44,060 bases of DNA, taken from contig JANXYO010000082.1 in assembly GCA_025356015.1 (NCBI GenBank), positions 1 to 44,060 of the forward strand, read 5' to 3'. Under the pieces are notes generated by a model. The model ran no database searches, had not been told where the DNA came from, and saw only the letters and a program-made list of their open reading frames with translations. The translations under genes were made by a program, and so were the position numbers. The first letter of the stretch is position 1. Each line of letters opens with the position of its first letter. This document shows positions 1 to 7,168 of this stretch, piece by piece. The stretch comes from Spirochaetaceae bacterium. GTDB taxonomy: Bacteria > Spirochaetota > Spirochaetia > Treponematales > Rectinemataceae.

Positions 1-19
1 GCCATACAGGCAGTATGGC
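1..19. other. Small hairpin at window edge
   Basis: A 7-bp inverted repeat (GCCATAC / GTATGGC) with a 5-base loop opens the window. No U-tract follows on either strand as far as can be seen. It may be the tail of a feature cut off by the window edge. Bases 20-105 hold nothing recognisable. Confidence 0.25.
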
Positions 20-100
20 CCTCAATCCTCACCGTTTTTCTGCTCGAGGCTCGCTCGCTCCCCGCCCGCATCCAAAGGCCGACAGGCTCCTAGGGGCGAC

Positions 101-136
101 AAAAGAAAAGACCCGGTCTTTTTGACCGGGTCTTTT
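101..136 (-). terminator. Rho-independent terminator after the tRNA genes
   Basis: A perfect 13-bp inverted repeat (arms 106-118 and 124-136) with a five-base loop lies 7 bases beyond the 3' end of tRNA-Glu. The arms end in A4/T4 runs, so read on the minus strand the hairpin finishes in a T-run. It should end transcription from the tRNA-Gln/tRNA-Glu unit and could also stop transcripts arriving from the other side. Confidence 0.85.
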
Positions 137-142
137 CTTCCA

Positions 143-214
143 TAGCCCCTAGGGGAGTCGAACCCCTCTTTAAAGATTGAGAATCTTTTGTCCTAACCGA
201 TAGACGAAGGGGCC
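143..214 (-). tRNA. tRNA-Glu (anticodon CTC)
   Basis: The minus strand folds into a full cloverleaf of 72 bases. The acceptor stem GGCCCCT pairs with AGGGGCT (first pair a G-U wobble). The D-arm contains GTCT/GGAC, the anticodon stem AAAGA/TCTTT encloses the loop TTCTCAA (anticodon CTC), and the T-arm has the GGTTCGACTCC pattern. CCA is not encoded. It reads GAG codons, which are frequent in this window. Confidence 0.95.
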
Positions 215-372
215 AGCGCTAAGGAAGGGATCTCCTGGGAAATCCTTTTCTTCGCGTCGCGGGTTTCGCAGGGGAAAACCGCGTTCGGAAATCGTCTACG
301 GCAAGCTCAGGTTCTCCAGAAAATGCGAGGCTCCTCGGAACGGGACGGATCCGGGGAGCAGCTCTTCTAAGA

Positions 373-443
373 TTCCCCAGGGAGGATTTGAACCCCCACA
401 AGCAGATCCAGAGTCTGCTGTGCTACCATTACACAACCGGGGA
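373..443 (-). tRNA. tRNA-Gln (anticodon CTG)
   Basis: A 71-base cloverleaf on the minus strand: acceptor stem TCCCCGG/CTGGGGA, anticodon stem GCAGA/TCTGC, loop CTCTGGA giving anticodon CTG, and T-arm with GGTTCAAATCC. CCA is not encoded. It starts 21 bases after the recJ stop codon on the same strand, so it may be co-transcribed with that operon or use a promoter inside recJ. The 158 bases between the two tRNA genes show no other feature. Confidence 0.95.
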
Positions 444-464
444 GCGATACTCGGTACGCGTACC

Positions 465-2630
465 TTATCGAATACCGAGCGGCTTCGTCAAGGGGTTTTC
501 CTCGGCGGCGCCCGACTTGCGCGCATCGAAGGCCTCGAGCTGGGGCTGCTCCATCCCGTTGAAACGGTTGAGGGTGACCTTGAAGACAAGGTCTATCTTG
601 TCCCGGTTCTTGAACGAGAAATCCCGCTCCAGGCGCTGGGCCCCGTCCCAGAAGAGGACCGGCCACTTGTGCTTGCCAAAGTCGAGGGTGAGCTTGAGGT
701 GGTTCTGCTCCTTCTTGCCCATGATCTGGGCGTCGAGGATGCCGACGTTGCGCGCCATGAAGACCAGGGGGCCGGACTCCTCGCCATAGGGCTCGAAACG
801 CTCGGTGAGCTCGGAGATCTCGGGCTTCAGGAACTGGTGGGGGAGCTCGGCGTCTATCTCGATGACCTCTTCGGCCTTGTCGAGCTCGAGGGCGACCGCG
901 TAGAGACGGGTCCGCTCCCGGAATACAGGCCAGTTTTCGGATTTCAGGCTGAATCCCGCCGCCTCGTCGTGGCCGCCGTAGTCGATGAAGAGGTCGGCGC
1001 AGGCTTCCAGGAAGGAGGTGATTGGGAAGCCGCGGGCCGAGCGTATCGAGCCCACGACGGTGGCGCCCTGAAATGAGGCGACGATGGCCGGGGTCTTGAG
1101 GGTGCTGGTGAGACGGGCGGCGATGAGGCCGGTGATGCCGCGGTGGACGCTCTCGCTGCCCACGATGGCCAGCTTGTCCCCGTGCTCGGCCAGGCTTTCC
1201 CTGGCCAGTGGATAAACAAGCTCCCAGTCCTCCCCGCCCAGGCGGCGCCTGTCGAGGTTCATCTGGATGACCCGGTCGGCGAGGCTGTCGCGCTCCTCCC
1301 TGGTCTTCGCCAGGAAGAGGGAGACTGCCGTCTGGGGCTCGCCCATGCGACCTGCCGCGTTGATCACCGGGGTGACCTGCCAGGCTATCTCCCCGGCGCT
1401 CAGCTTCTTCCCCGCGAGGCCCAGCTTGACGACGAGCTCGGACAGGCCCGCTCGTGGCCTCTCGTTCAGCGAGGCGAGGCCCCGCTTAACCAGGATCCGG
1501 TTCTCGTTCCGCAGAGGCATGAGGTCGGCGATCGTGCCCAGAGCGACGAGCTGGAGCCGGCTAAGGTCGTCCTCGCCAAACCAGTCGGCCTTCTTCAGGG
1601 CGAAGGATATGAAGAGGTTCTCGAGGACGTCGATCTCCTCGAGGGGCTCCGAGCGGTACTTGCCTATGCGCGAGAGCTCCTTGAGCCTCAAGAGGCTCTG
1701 GCCCCTGGCCTGGGGGATATGCTCGCCGACATCGGGGGCGACGTCGTAGAAGTTGACCTCGGCGCCCTTGCCCAGTGCCCGCTCGAGTAGGCGCTTTTGC
1801 AGCTCCCCGTCCCAGACGAAGATCTGGCGGTCACGGAGGAAGGGGACAAGGCGGGTCCGCTCGAGGTCGACCACGCCGGGGACGATGGTCTCCCTGATCC
1901 TGCCGGTCTCGACGAGGTTCGAGAGCCGGACCGCCTCGACGATGTAGGCATCGTTGGCGGGGCGGACGTTGAGGAGGGCTACCTGCTGTTTGTAGACCCC
2001 CGATCGGGCCAGCTTGAGGGCGCAGATGAGCTTGTAGACCACCCCGCAGCCTGCCAGGTCGCGGAAAGGGTAGCCGGAATCGGGGAGCTTGGGATTGATG
2101 ACGGCGACTGCCGCGGGGGGCTCTCCCGTCTGGAGACGGTGGTGGTCGAGGATGAGGACATCGACGTAGAGCTCGGCGGCGCGGTCCACCTCGGCGTGGT
2201 TCGAGATGCCGCAGTCGACGGTGATGATGAGGGTTCCGCCCTCGGCCGCGAAGGACTCGACGGCCTGGATGCTCAGGCCATAGGGCTCGGAGGCGACGGG
2301 CACCCTCCAGCTTGCGTCGATCCCGATCTCGATGAGGGCCTCCACCATGAGGAGGGTGGAGGTAACCCCGTCGGCGTCACGGTCGCCGAAGACCAGGACC
2401 TTCTCGCCCTCGTCTGCAGCGAGGAGGATGCGATCCACGGCATCCTCCATCTGGTTGAACATGAAGGGGTTGTGCAGGTAGCGCGGGTCGTCCTCGAGGT
2501 AGTACAGGACGTCCTCGGGGGCGGTCAGGGAGCGCCTGGCAAGGATAGAGGCTGTGAGGACATCGGTGTCGAAACGTGCGGCGAGCTCCTTGACGAGGGA
2601 TGGGGGGAGCTCCTTCTTGGTCCACTTCAT
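465..2630 (-). CDS. recJ: Single-stranded-DNA-specific exonuclease RecJ
   Basis: A 5'-3' exonuclease acting on single-stranded DNA in RecFOR recombination and mismatch or base-excision repair. Visible motifs of the DHH phosphoesterase family are FGDRDADG (residues 81-88, metal-binding Asp83, 85 and 87), VDCG (Asp139), LDHH (162-164) and the later NAAGRMG and GGHDEAAGF (DHHA1 part). At 721 residues it is clearly longer than the usual 560-580; extra sequence lies between the DHH core and the conserved TIADLMPL segment. The open frame extends upstream through the previous gene, but ATG 2630 fits the RecJ N-terminus and overlaps the pdp stop codon as ATGA, so translation is probably coupled. It is the last protein gene of recO-thpR-pdp-recJ. 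Confidence 0.93.
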   Translation of the reverse strand: MKWTKKELPPSLVKELAARFDTDVLTASILARRSLTAPEDVLYYLEDDPRYLHNPFMFNQMEDAVDRILLAADEGEKVLVFGDRDADGVTSTLLMVEALIEIGIDASWRVPVASEPYGLSIQAVESFAAEGGTLIITVDCGISNHAEVDRAAELYVDVLILDHHRLQTGEPPAAVAVINPKLPDSGYPFRDLAGCGVVYKLICALKLARSGVYKQQVALLNVRPANDAYIVEAVRLSNLVETGRIRETIVPGVVDLERTRLVPFLRDRQIFVWDGELQKRLLERALGKGAEVNFYDVAPDVGEHIPQARGQSLLRLKELSRIGKYRSEPLEEIDVLENLFISFALKKADWFGEDDLSRLQLVALGTIADLMPLRNENRILVKRGLASLNERPRAGLSELVVKLGLAGKKLSAGEIAWQVTPVINAAGRMGEPQTAVSLFLAKTREERDSLADRVIQMNLDRRRLGGEDWELVYPLARESLAEHGDKLAIVGSESVHRGITGLIAARLTSTLKTPAIVASFQGATVVGSIRSARGFPITSFLEACADLFIDYGGHDEAAGFSLKSENWPVFRERTRLYAVALELDKAEEVIEIDAELPHQFLKPEISELTERFEPYGEESGPLVFMARNVGILDAQIMGKKEQNHLKLTLDFGKHKWPVLFWDGAQRLERDFSFKNRDKIDLVFKVTLNRFNGMEQPQLEAFDARKSGAAEENPLTKPLGIR

Positions 2631-3937
2631 AGGGCGCTGATTTCCTTTATCACGAGGGGGCGGCGTTCGGGTTTCGCTGGAGAATAGGAGAGGGCGGTCT
2701 CGACCAGGGGCCTTGCGGCCTCGAGGGAGGCGGGATCCCTGGCGAAGACGGTGCAGACAAGGTCCCCGGCCCTGACCTGGTCTCCCGTCTTCTTCTCGAA
2801 GACGAGGCCGACGTCGGGGAAGACGGGGTCTGTCGTCTTGTTCCTGCCTACCCCGAGATTGACGCCCGCGAGGCCGATCTTGTAGGCGTCGATTCCCGCC
2901 ACGTAGCCCGGGCTGCTCGCCTTGAGCTCGAAGACCTCGCTCGCCCGGTAGCGGCCGCGGAGGGCGAGCATCTTGTCGACGTCCCCGCCCTGGCTGCGCA
3001 CGTTGGCCATGAAGAGCTCGAGGGCCCTGCCCGAGGCGATGGCCTTCTCGCACTTCGCTGTCGCTTCCTTGAGGTCGCCGGCCAGGTCTGCGGCTATGAG
3101 CATCCAGGCTCCGAGGCGGTAGCTCAGCTCCATTATGTCGGCGGGACCATGGCCCTCGAGACAGTCGAGGGATTCCTCGACCTCGAGGAAATTGCCCACC
3201 TTGAGGCCAAGGGGCTCGCCCATGTCGGTGATGACGCCGACGATGCGCTTGCCCATCGCCTTGCCCGTGCGCACGAGGCTCTCGGCGAGGGCCTCGGCCT
3301 GCTCGAGGGTCTTCATGAAGGCGCCCGAGCCCGACTTGACGTCGAAGATCAGGGCCTCTGCCCCCTCGGCCACCTTCTTGGAGAGGATGGATGCGGTTAT
3401 GAGGGGTATGGACTCGACAGTCGCCGTCACGTCCCGGAGGGAATAGAGCTTCTTGTCCGCGGGGACGATCTCGTCGGTCTGGCCCGTCATGGCGAAACCG
3501 TCTCGGGCGATGAAGACGCGGAACTCGGCCTCGCTGAGCGAGGTCCTGTAGCCGGGGATCGATTCGAGCTTGTCGAGGGTGCCGCCGGTGTGGCCGAGGG
3601 CCCTTCCCGACATCATCGGGTCCCTGACTCCGCAGGCCGCGACCATCGGGGCGAGGACGAGGGAGATCTTGTCCCCCACCCCTCCTGTGGAGTGCTTGTC
3701 CACAAAGGGACCGGGAATCCCCGATAGGTCCATGGTCTTGCCCGAGCGGAGCATGAGGTCGGTGAGGTCGGCCGTCTCCCGGGGTGTCATGCCGCGGAAA
3801 TACACGGTCATGAGCCAGGCCGAGACCTGGTATTCCGGGATCTCCCCGGAAACATAGCCCTGGATGATGCAGGCAATTTCCTCGCGAGAGAGCTCGCCAC
3901 CGCCCCGCTTCTTCAGGATCACATCGACGGCACGCAT
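2627..3937 (-). CDS. pdp: Pyrimidine-nucleoside (thymidine) phosphorylase
   Basis: Phosphorolysis of thymidine, uridine or deoxyuridine to base and (deoxy)ribose-1-phosphate, in nucleoside salvage in the cytoplasm. The family signature SGRALGHTGGTLDKLE is present, as are VDKHSTGGVGDK (phosphate-binding region) and ADKKLYSLRDVT. The 436-residue length is normal for bacterial Pdp/DeoA. Two ATGs are possible. The second (3937) has AGGA seven bases upstream and gives MRAVDVILKKR, matching the family start; the first (3943) is only one base from AGGA. Whether the substrate range is thymidine-only (DeoA) or broad (Pdp) cannot be decided here. It overlaps recJ by four bases. Confidence 0.92.
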   Translation of the reverse strand: MRAVDVILKKRGGGELSREEIACIIQGYVSGEIPEYQVSAWLMTVYFRGMTPRETADLTDLMLRSGKTMDLSGIPGPFVDKHSTGGVGDKISLVLAPMVAACGVRDPMMSGRALGHTGGTLDKLESIPGYRTSLSEAEFRVFIARDGFAMTGQTDEIVPADKKLYSLRDVTATVESIPLITASILSKKVAEGAEALIFDVKSGSGAFMKTLEQAEALAESLVRTGKAMGKRIVGVITDMGEPLGLKVGNFLEVEESLDCLEGHGPADIMELSYRLGAWMLIAADLAGDLKEATAKCEKAIASGRALELFMANVRSQGGDVDKMLALRGRYRASEVFELKASSPGYVAGIDAYKIGLAGVNLGVGRNKTTDPVFPDVGLVFEKKTGDQVRAGDLVCTVFARDPASLEAARPLVETALSYSPAKPERRPLVIKEISAL

Positions 3938-3985
3938 GTTCATGTCCTTTCAGCCTCAGCAACGCGGGTCCTGAGGCGTTTCGAT

Positions 3986-4603
3986 TCAATCACGGCCGGC
4001 GAAAGCCACCGCGTCGATTACTTCATAGACGGAGCCTGATGGCCTGAGCTCGGACTTATATAGCACACAGCGGCCTATCGTCCATTCCCCCTGGGGTAGC
4101 TCGGCCAGGGCGTTCAGCTCGGCCGGCGAGGGGAGGCCAGCCTTGCCCCCGCCGCCTTCCGGTCTCGGCGCGCGGGCCAGGGTGATATGGGGGGAAAAGG
4201 GCCGGCCATTGGGCCACTCGGGGTTGAGCGGCCCGAGGCCGGCCCTCCTGGCCTCCTCGGCAAGGGCCTCGTTTACCAGACGGTGGACCCTTTCGCTGGC
4301 TCCCGCCAATCTCTCAGCGCAACGGGCGTACAGGACCCTCCAGGAGGAGCTCCTGCCCTCGGGGAAGACCCCGAGCCCCGAAAAGCCGAAGCGCAGGGCT
4401 GTCTCGGCCGCGGCAGCTGTGAGTGAACGGCGCGCGCAGGTGATTTCCCTTTCCCCGATCTCTCCCAGAAAGGCGAGGGTGAGGTGGTAGCCCTCGTTCG
4501 AGGTCCAGCGCAGCCGGGGAAGTCGCGCCTTCAGGGCCGAGCCGCCTCGGGCCAGCCCATCCCTGACCTCGGGTGGAAGGGGAAGGGCGATGAAACAGCG
4601 CAC
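3986..4603 (-). CDS. thpR: RNA 2',3'-cyclic phosphodiesterase (2'-5' RNA ligase family)
   Basis: A 2H phosphoesterase that opens 2',3'-cyclic phosphates on RNA and was historically called 2'-5' RNA ligase. Both catalytic HxTL motifs are visible, HLTLAFLG and HITLARAP, with the N-terminal RCFIALPLP typical of the family. The 205-residue length is normal (about 180-200). The start is GTG 4603, which shares one base with the recO stop codon (TAGTG), so it is translationally coupled. The open frame continues upstream inside recO, but that part has no family similarity. A 48-base gap separates it from pdp. Confidence 0.88.
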   Translation of the reverse strand: MRCFIALPLPPEVRDGLARGGSALKARLPRLRWTSNEGYHLTLAFLGEIGEREITCARRSLTAAAAETALRFGFSGLGVFPEGRSSSWRVLYARCAERLAGASERVHRLVNEALAEEARRAGLGPLNPEWPNGRPFSPHITLARAPRPEGGGGKAGLPSPAELNALAELPQGEWTIGRCVLYKSELRPSGSVYEVIDAVAFAGRD

Positions 4604-5394
4604 TAGAGCCCCGCTCCCTGCGAAAAGGAGGCCAGCGGGCTCTCGACGGCGCGTCGGGCGAGTCCGAAGGCCAGGTCCTTGAGTGAGGCCAGGGAGGAAG
4701 GATCGAGCTCGATGGCCACGGCCTCGCCAAAGGGCAGGGAAGCCGTCACGTCGAGCCACCGGAGGGCGCTCGAGCCGAGGACCAGATTCGGTCCGTGACG
4801 CTCCCTTGCCTCCTCTCCCTGCGAGTGAGCCCCGCGGGACCTCGAGCTGCAGGCTGGGCAAAGGAAGCCCTCGTGGGCGAAGGAGTAGGCTCCTCCTCCA
4901 ACGAGGCTCTCGCCGCAGGAGACGCAAGCGTCGGGGTCGGGCCCGAGGCCGAGGAGGTAGACGAGCCTCCAGCAGAAGAGGACGATCGGGTAGGCGGCGC
5001 GGCCCGGGGGAGCGGTGTCGAGGCCCCGCAGGGTGTCGCGGGCGAGGGCGAAGACCCTGGGGTAGTCCCCGCCACCTCCCGAGGTCTTGATGAGGATCTC
5101 GGCCATGAGGCATGCAGCCCAGAGCCTGTCGAGGTCCTCCCGGAGGGCCGGGAAGGAATCGCTCACCTCGAAGTCGCTGAGCTTGCGGAAGTCCTTGACG
5201 GGGTCGAGATAGACGAAGGCCCTGCCCGTGGCATAGGGCGAGGCCAGGGAACGCAGCTTGCTCTTTGGGCCGCCGAACACGAAGGCGTCGAGGAGGCCGA
5301 GTTCCGGGGTCATGAGCGTGAGTATCCGGTCCCCTGCGGGGCTTTCCCTCGCCCGAAGGACGATGGCTTCGTAGACGGGATTCCGGTTCGGCAC
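4603..5394 (-). CDS. recO: DNA repair protein RecO
   Basis: RecO works with RecF and RecR to load RecA on SSB-coated DNA. The N-terminal OB fold (YEAIVLRARESPAGDRIL, then FGGPKSKLRSLASPY) and the C-terminal zinc-binding pair CVSC ... CPAC are visible; 263 residues is normal. An upstream TTG (5430) keeps the frame open, but it lies inside a good -35 box (TTGACT) whose -10 (GATACT) ends six bases before GTG 5394. GTG 5394 is therefore preferred, and the mRNA should be leaderless. It is the first gene of recO-thpR-pdp-recJ; having recO and recJ in one operon is functionally sensible. Confidence 0.87.
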   Translation of the reverse strand: MPNRNPVYEAIVLRARESPAGDRILTLMTPELGLLDAFVFGGPKSKLRSLASPYATGRAFVYLDPVKDFRKLSDFEVSDSFPALREDLDRLWAACLMAEILIKTSGGGGDYPRVFALARDTLRGLDTAPPGRAAYPIVLFCWRLVYLLGLGPDPDACVSCGESLVGGGAYSFAHEGFLCPACSSRSRGAHSQGEEARERHGPNLVLGSSALRWLDVTASLPFGEAVAIELDPSSLASLKDLAFGLARRAVESPLASFSQGAGL

Positions 5395-5400
5395 GATCGA

Positions 5401-5430
5401 AGTATCAGGCGCGCCGGGAGCCAGAGTCAA
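5401..5430 (-). promoter_or_regulatory. recO promoter (predicted leaderless start)
   Basis: Read on the minus strand: TTGACT (5430-5425), an 18-base spacer, GATACT (5406-5401), then six bases to the GTG start at 5394. The -35 matches consensus at 5 of 6 and the -10 at 4 of 6. The expected transcription start coincides with the start codon. Confidence 0.6.
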
Positions 5431-5501
5431 GTCGGGCCCTCTCGCGCGTATTGCGCGCGTCTCGGGCCGAGGCTAGGCTAGTGTCCTAGGGGGCTTAAGC
5501 C

Positions 5502-6290
5502 ATGCTCATAGTCGCTATCGTTCTTGCAGTCGTCGCCGGGGTTCTGCTCGTCATCGGGCGGGTCATGGCGGGTAAGGCCGCCCTCATCGCGGGTACCGAG
5601 ACGGTGAAGGCCGCCGTGATCGAGGCCGACGCCAAGGCGGTCGCGGCCGAGATCGGGGGCGGGTCCTTCTCGAAATACCTCGAGGTGAAGGGCACGGCCC
5701 TGTGCGACTCCCCCCTCGAGGCCGAGTTCAGCGGGACCAAATGCGTCCACTACGAGACCTCTGTCGTGCGCGAGTACGAGGAGAACTATGTGGAGACCGA
5801 CTCAGGCGGCAAGAGCAGGACGGGCACCCGCCGCGGCTCGGAGACGGTGTCCTCGAGCTCCCGGAGCTGCCCCTTCCTGGTCGAGGACATTTCGGGCCGG
5901 ATCGAGGTCGACCCCACCGGGGCCAAGTTCCACCTCGAGACCACGATGTCCCGCTTCGAGCCGGGCGAGGGTGAGAGGACTGTCGGTTCCTATGTTCTCC
6001 GCGCGATACTCGCGGGCGGCGGCGGTCGAAGGACCATCGGCTACCGCTTCGAGGAGAAGTGCTTCCCCGTGGGCAGACAGGCCTATGTCCTCGGCGAGGC
6101 CACCGACGCGGGAGGGGCCCTGCGCGTGAGAAAGCCCACCGAGAAGGGCAAGCGCTTCATAGTGTCCCTCAAGAGCGAGGAGGAGCTCATCCGCTCCGCC
6201 CGTCTTTGGGCCTTCTGGCTCACCATAGGCTCCGGGGTCTCCCTCGCCGCCGCCATCGTCCTCCTCGTCCTGGACCTGCTCTGGAAATAG
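5502..6290 (+). CDS. GIDE-domain membrane protein (MUL1-like, no RING finger)
   Basis: This 262-residue protein has an N-terminal membrane segment (about residues 1-20), a soluble middle and a second membrane segment near the C-terminus (about 238-260). The middle resembles the GIDE domain of the mitochondrial E3 ligase MUL1/MULAN: CDSPLEAEFSGTKCVHYE, a central CPFLVED segment and the YRFEEKCFPVG strand region. Unlike MUL1 there is no C-terminal RING. The bacterial function is unknown. A weak promoter (TTGCGC at 5451, TAGGCT at 5474) and a G-rich stretch precede ATG 5502. Divergent from recO. Confidence 0.7.
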   Translation: MLIVAIVLAVVAGVLLVIGRVMAGKAALIAGTETVKAAVIEADAKAVAAEIGGGSFSKYLEVKGTALCDSPLEAEFSGTKCVHYETSVVREYEENYVETDSGGKSRTGTRRGSETVSSSSRSCPFLVEDISGRIEVDPTGAKFHLETTMSRFEPGEGERTVGSYVLRAILAGGGGRRTIGYRFEEKCFPVGRQAYVLGEATDAGGALRVRKPTEKGKRFIVSLKSEEELIRSARLWAFWLTIGSGVSLAAAIVLLVLDLLWK

Positions 6291-6297
6291 GGCCTCC

Positions 6298-6327
6298 TTG
6301 CCCCTCGCGTGCGCGCCGTGGTATCAC
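6298..6327 (+). promoter_or_regulatory. Promoter of the HAD phosphatase gene (predicted leaderless start)
   Basis: TTGCCC (6298-6303), 18-base spacer, TATCAC (6322-6327), then exactly six bases to ATG 6334. Both boxes match consensus at 4 of 6. No Shine-Dalgarno sequence is present. Confidence 0.45.
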
Positions 6328-6333
6328 GGCGGC

Positions 6334-6999
6334 ATGCTCCGTTACCTCCTCCTCGACCTCGACAACACCCTGTACGCCGACGAGCTCGGCATGGAACGCG
6401 ACATCCTCAGGCGGATGAACGAATTCGTCGCGAAGGCCCTTGGCTGCTCCCCCACCCAGGCGAGGGAGATCCGCCACGAACGCGTGCGGCATTACGGGAC
6501 CACCCTCGAGTGGCTCATGGCGGAAAAGGGATTCTCCGACCCCGAGGGCTTCTTCGCCGCCATCCATCCCGAGGGCGAGGAGTACTGCATCAAGTCCGAC
6601 CCCAGGCTCGGCTCGATCCTCGACTCGATAGACCTGCCAAAGGCTGTCTTTACAAACTCGCCGCGGGAGCACGCCGAGCGGGTGCTGCGCAAGCTTGGCG
6701 TCGGCGACCGTTTCGAGGCCGTCTACGACATCCGCTTCTGCGGCCTCAAGGGCAAGCCCAGGGCCGATGCCTTCCAGAGCGTCCTCGCCGCCTGCGGCGC
6801 GAAGCCCGAGGAGACCATCTTTGTCGACGATCTTCCCAAGTACGTCCAGGGCTTCCTCGCCATAGGCGGCCTTGGCATCCTTCTCGATGAGCACGGCCGC
6901 CACGGCGATTCGGGGATCAGACGCATCCACAGCCTTGCCGAGCTGCCCGACCTCCTGGCCGAGGAGGCCGCCGCGGCGAGCCAGCTCAGCCTGTTCTAG
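6334..6999 (+). CDS. HAD-family pyrimidine 5'-nucleotidase-like hydrolase (SDT1 type)
   Basis: A 221-residue haloacid dehalogenase superfamily phosphatase. Motif I is DLDNTLY (nucleophile and acid/base Asp), motif II TNSPREHAERVL, the motif III lysine lies in CGLKGKPRADAF, and motif IV is IFVDDLPKYVQGF. The DxDNTLY start and cap layout match the SDT1/PHM8-like pyrimidine 5'-nucleotidases, which dephosphorylate UMP/CMP or related phosphates; the real substrate cannot be read from sequence. The start ATG 6334 fits the family N-terminus; an earlier in-frame start would add 12 residues and lie inside the -35 box. Confidence 0.82.
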   Translation: MLRYLLLDLDNTLYADELGMERDILRRMNEFVAKALGCSPTQAREIRHERVRHYGTTLEWLMAEKGFSDPEGFFAAIHPEGEEYCIKSDPRLGSILDSIDLPKAVFTNSPREHAERVLRKLGVGDRFEAVYDIRFCGLKGKPRADAFQSVLAACGAKPEETIFVDDLPKYVQGFLAIGGLGILLDEHGRHGDSGIRRIHSLAELPDLLAEEAAAASQLSLF

Positions 7000-7117
7000 G
7001 CCGGGTAGCCGTCCAGGAAGGCCGCGATCTCTGCTCCGAAGCCAGCGAGGGCGTGGCCGGCCGAAGTCAGGAGCCCTACCAAGGCTGCAGGCCCTGCCAG
7101 GCACATGAGTGGGCACG

Positions 7118-7148
7118 GAAAAAAAGGCCCGCTGGAACAGCGGGCCTT
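7118..7148 (-). terminator. Rho-independent terminator of the propeller hybrid kinase gene
   Basis: Arms AAGGCCCGCT (7124-7133) and AGCGGGCCTT (7139-7148) enclose a five-base loop. On the minus strand the hairpin is followed by a run of seven T. It sits 20 bases past the stop codon of the kinase gene. The 118 bases between the HAD gene and this hairpin show nothing else. Confidence 0.9.
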
Positions 7149-7168
7149 AAATGATTATCTGTGAATGA

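Noticed and set aside
420-1076. Long plus-strand open frames opposite recJ, pdp and other minus-strand genes
   Set aside because: Mirror frames typical of GC-rich coding DNA: no ribosome-binding site, Leu/Glu/Asp/Val- or Arg/Ser/Pro-rich translations without motifs.
465-3989. A 1174-codon open frame on the minus strand as one giant protein
   Set aside because: Only the part from 2630 down is RecJ; the rest is pdp read in the wrong frame, and the ATGA overlap marks the true start.
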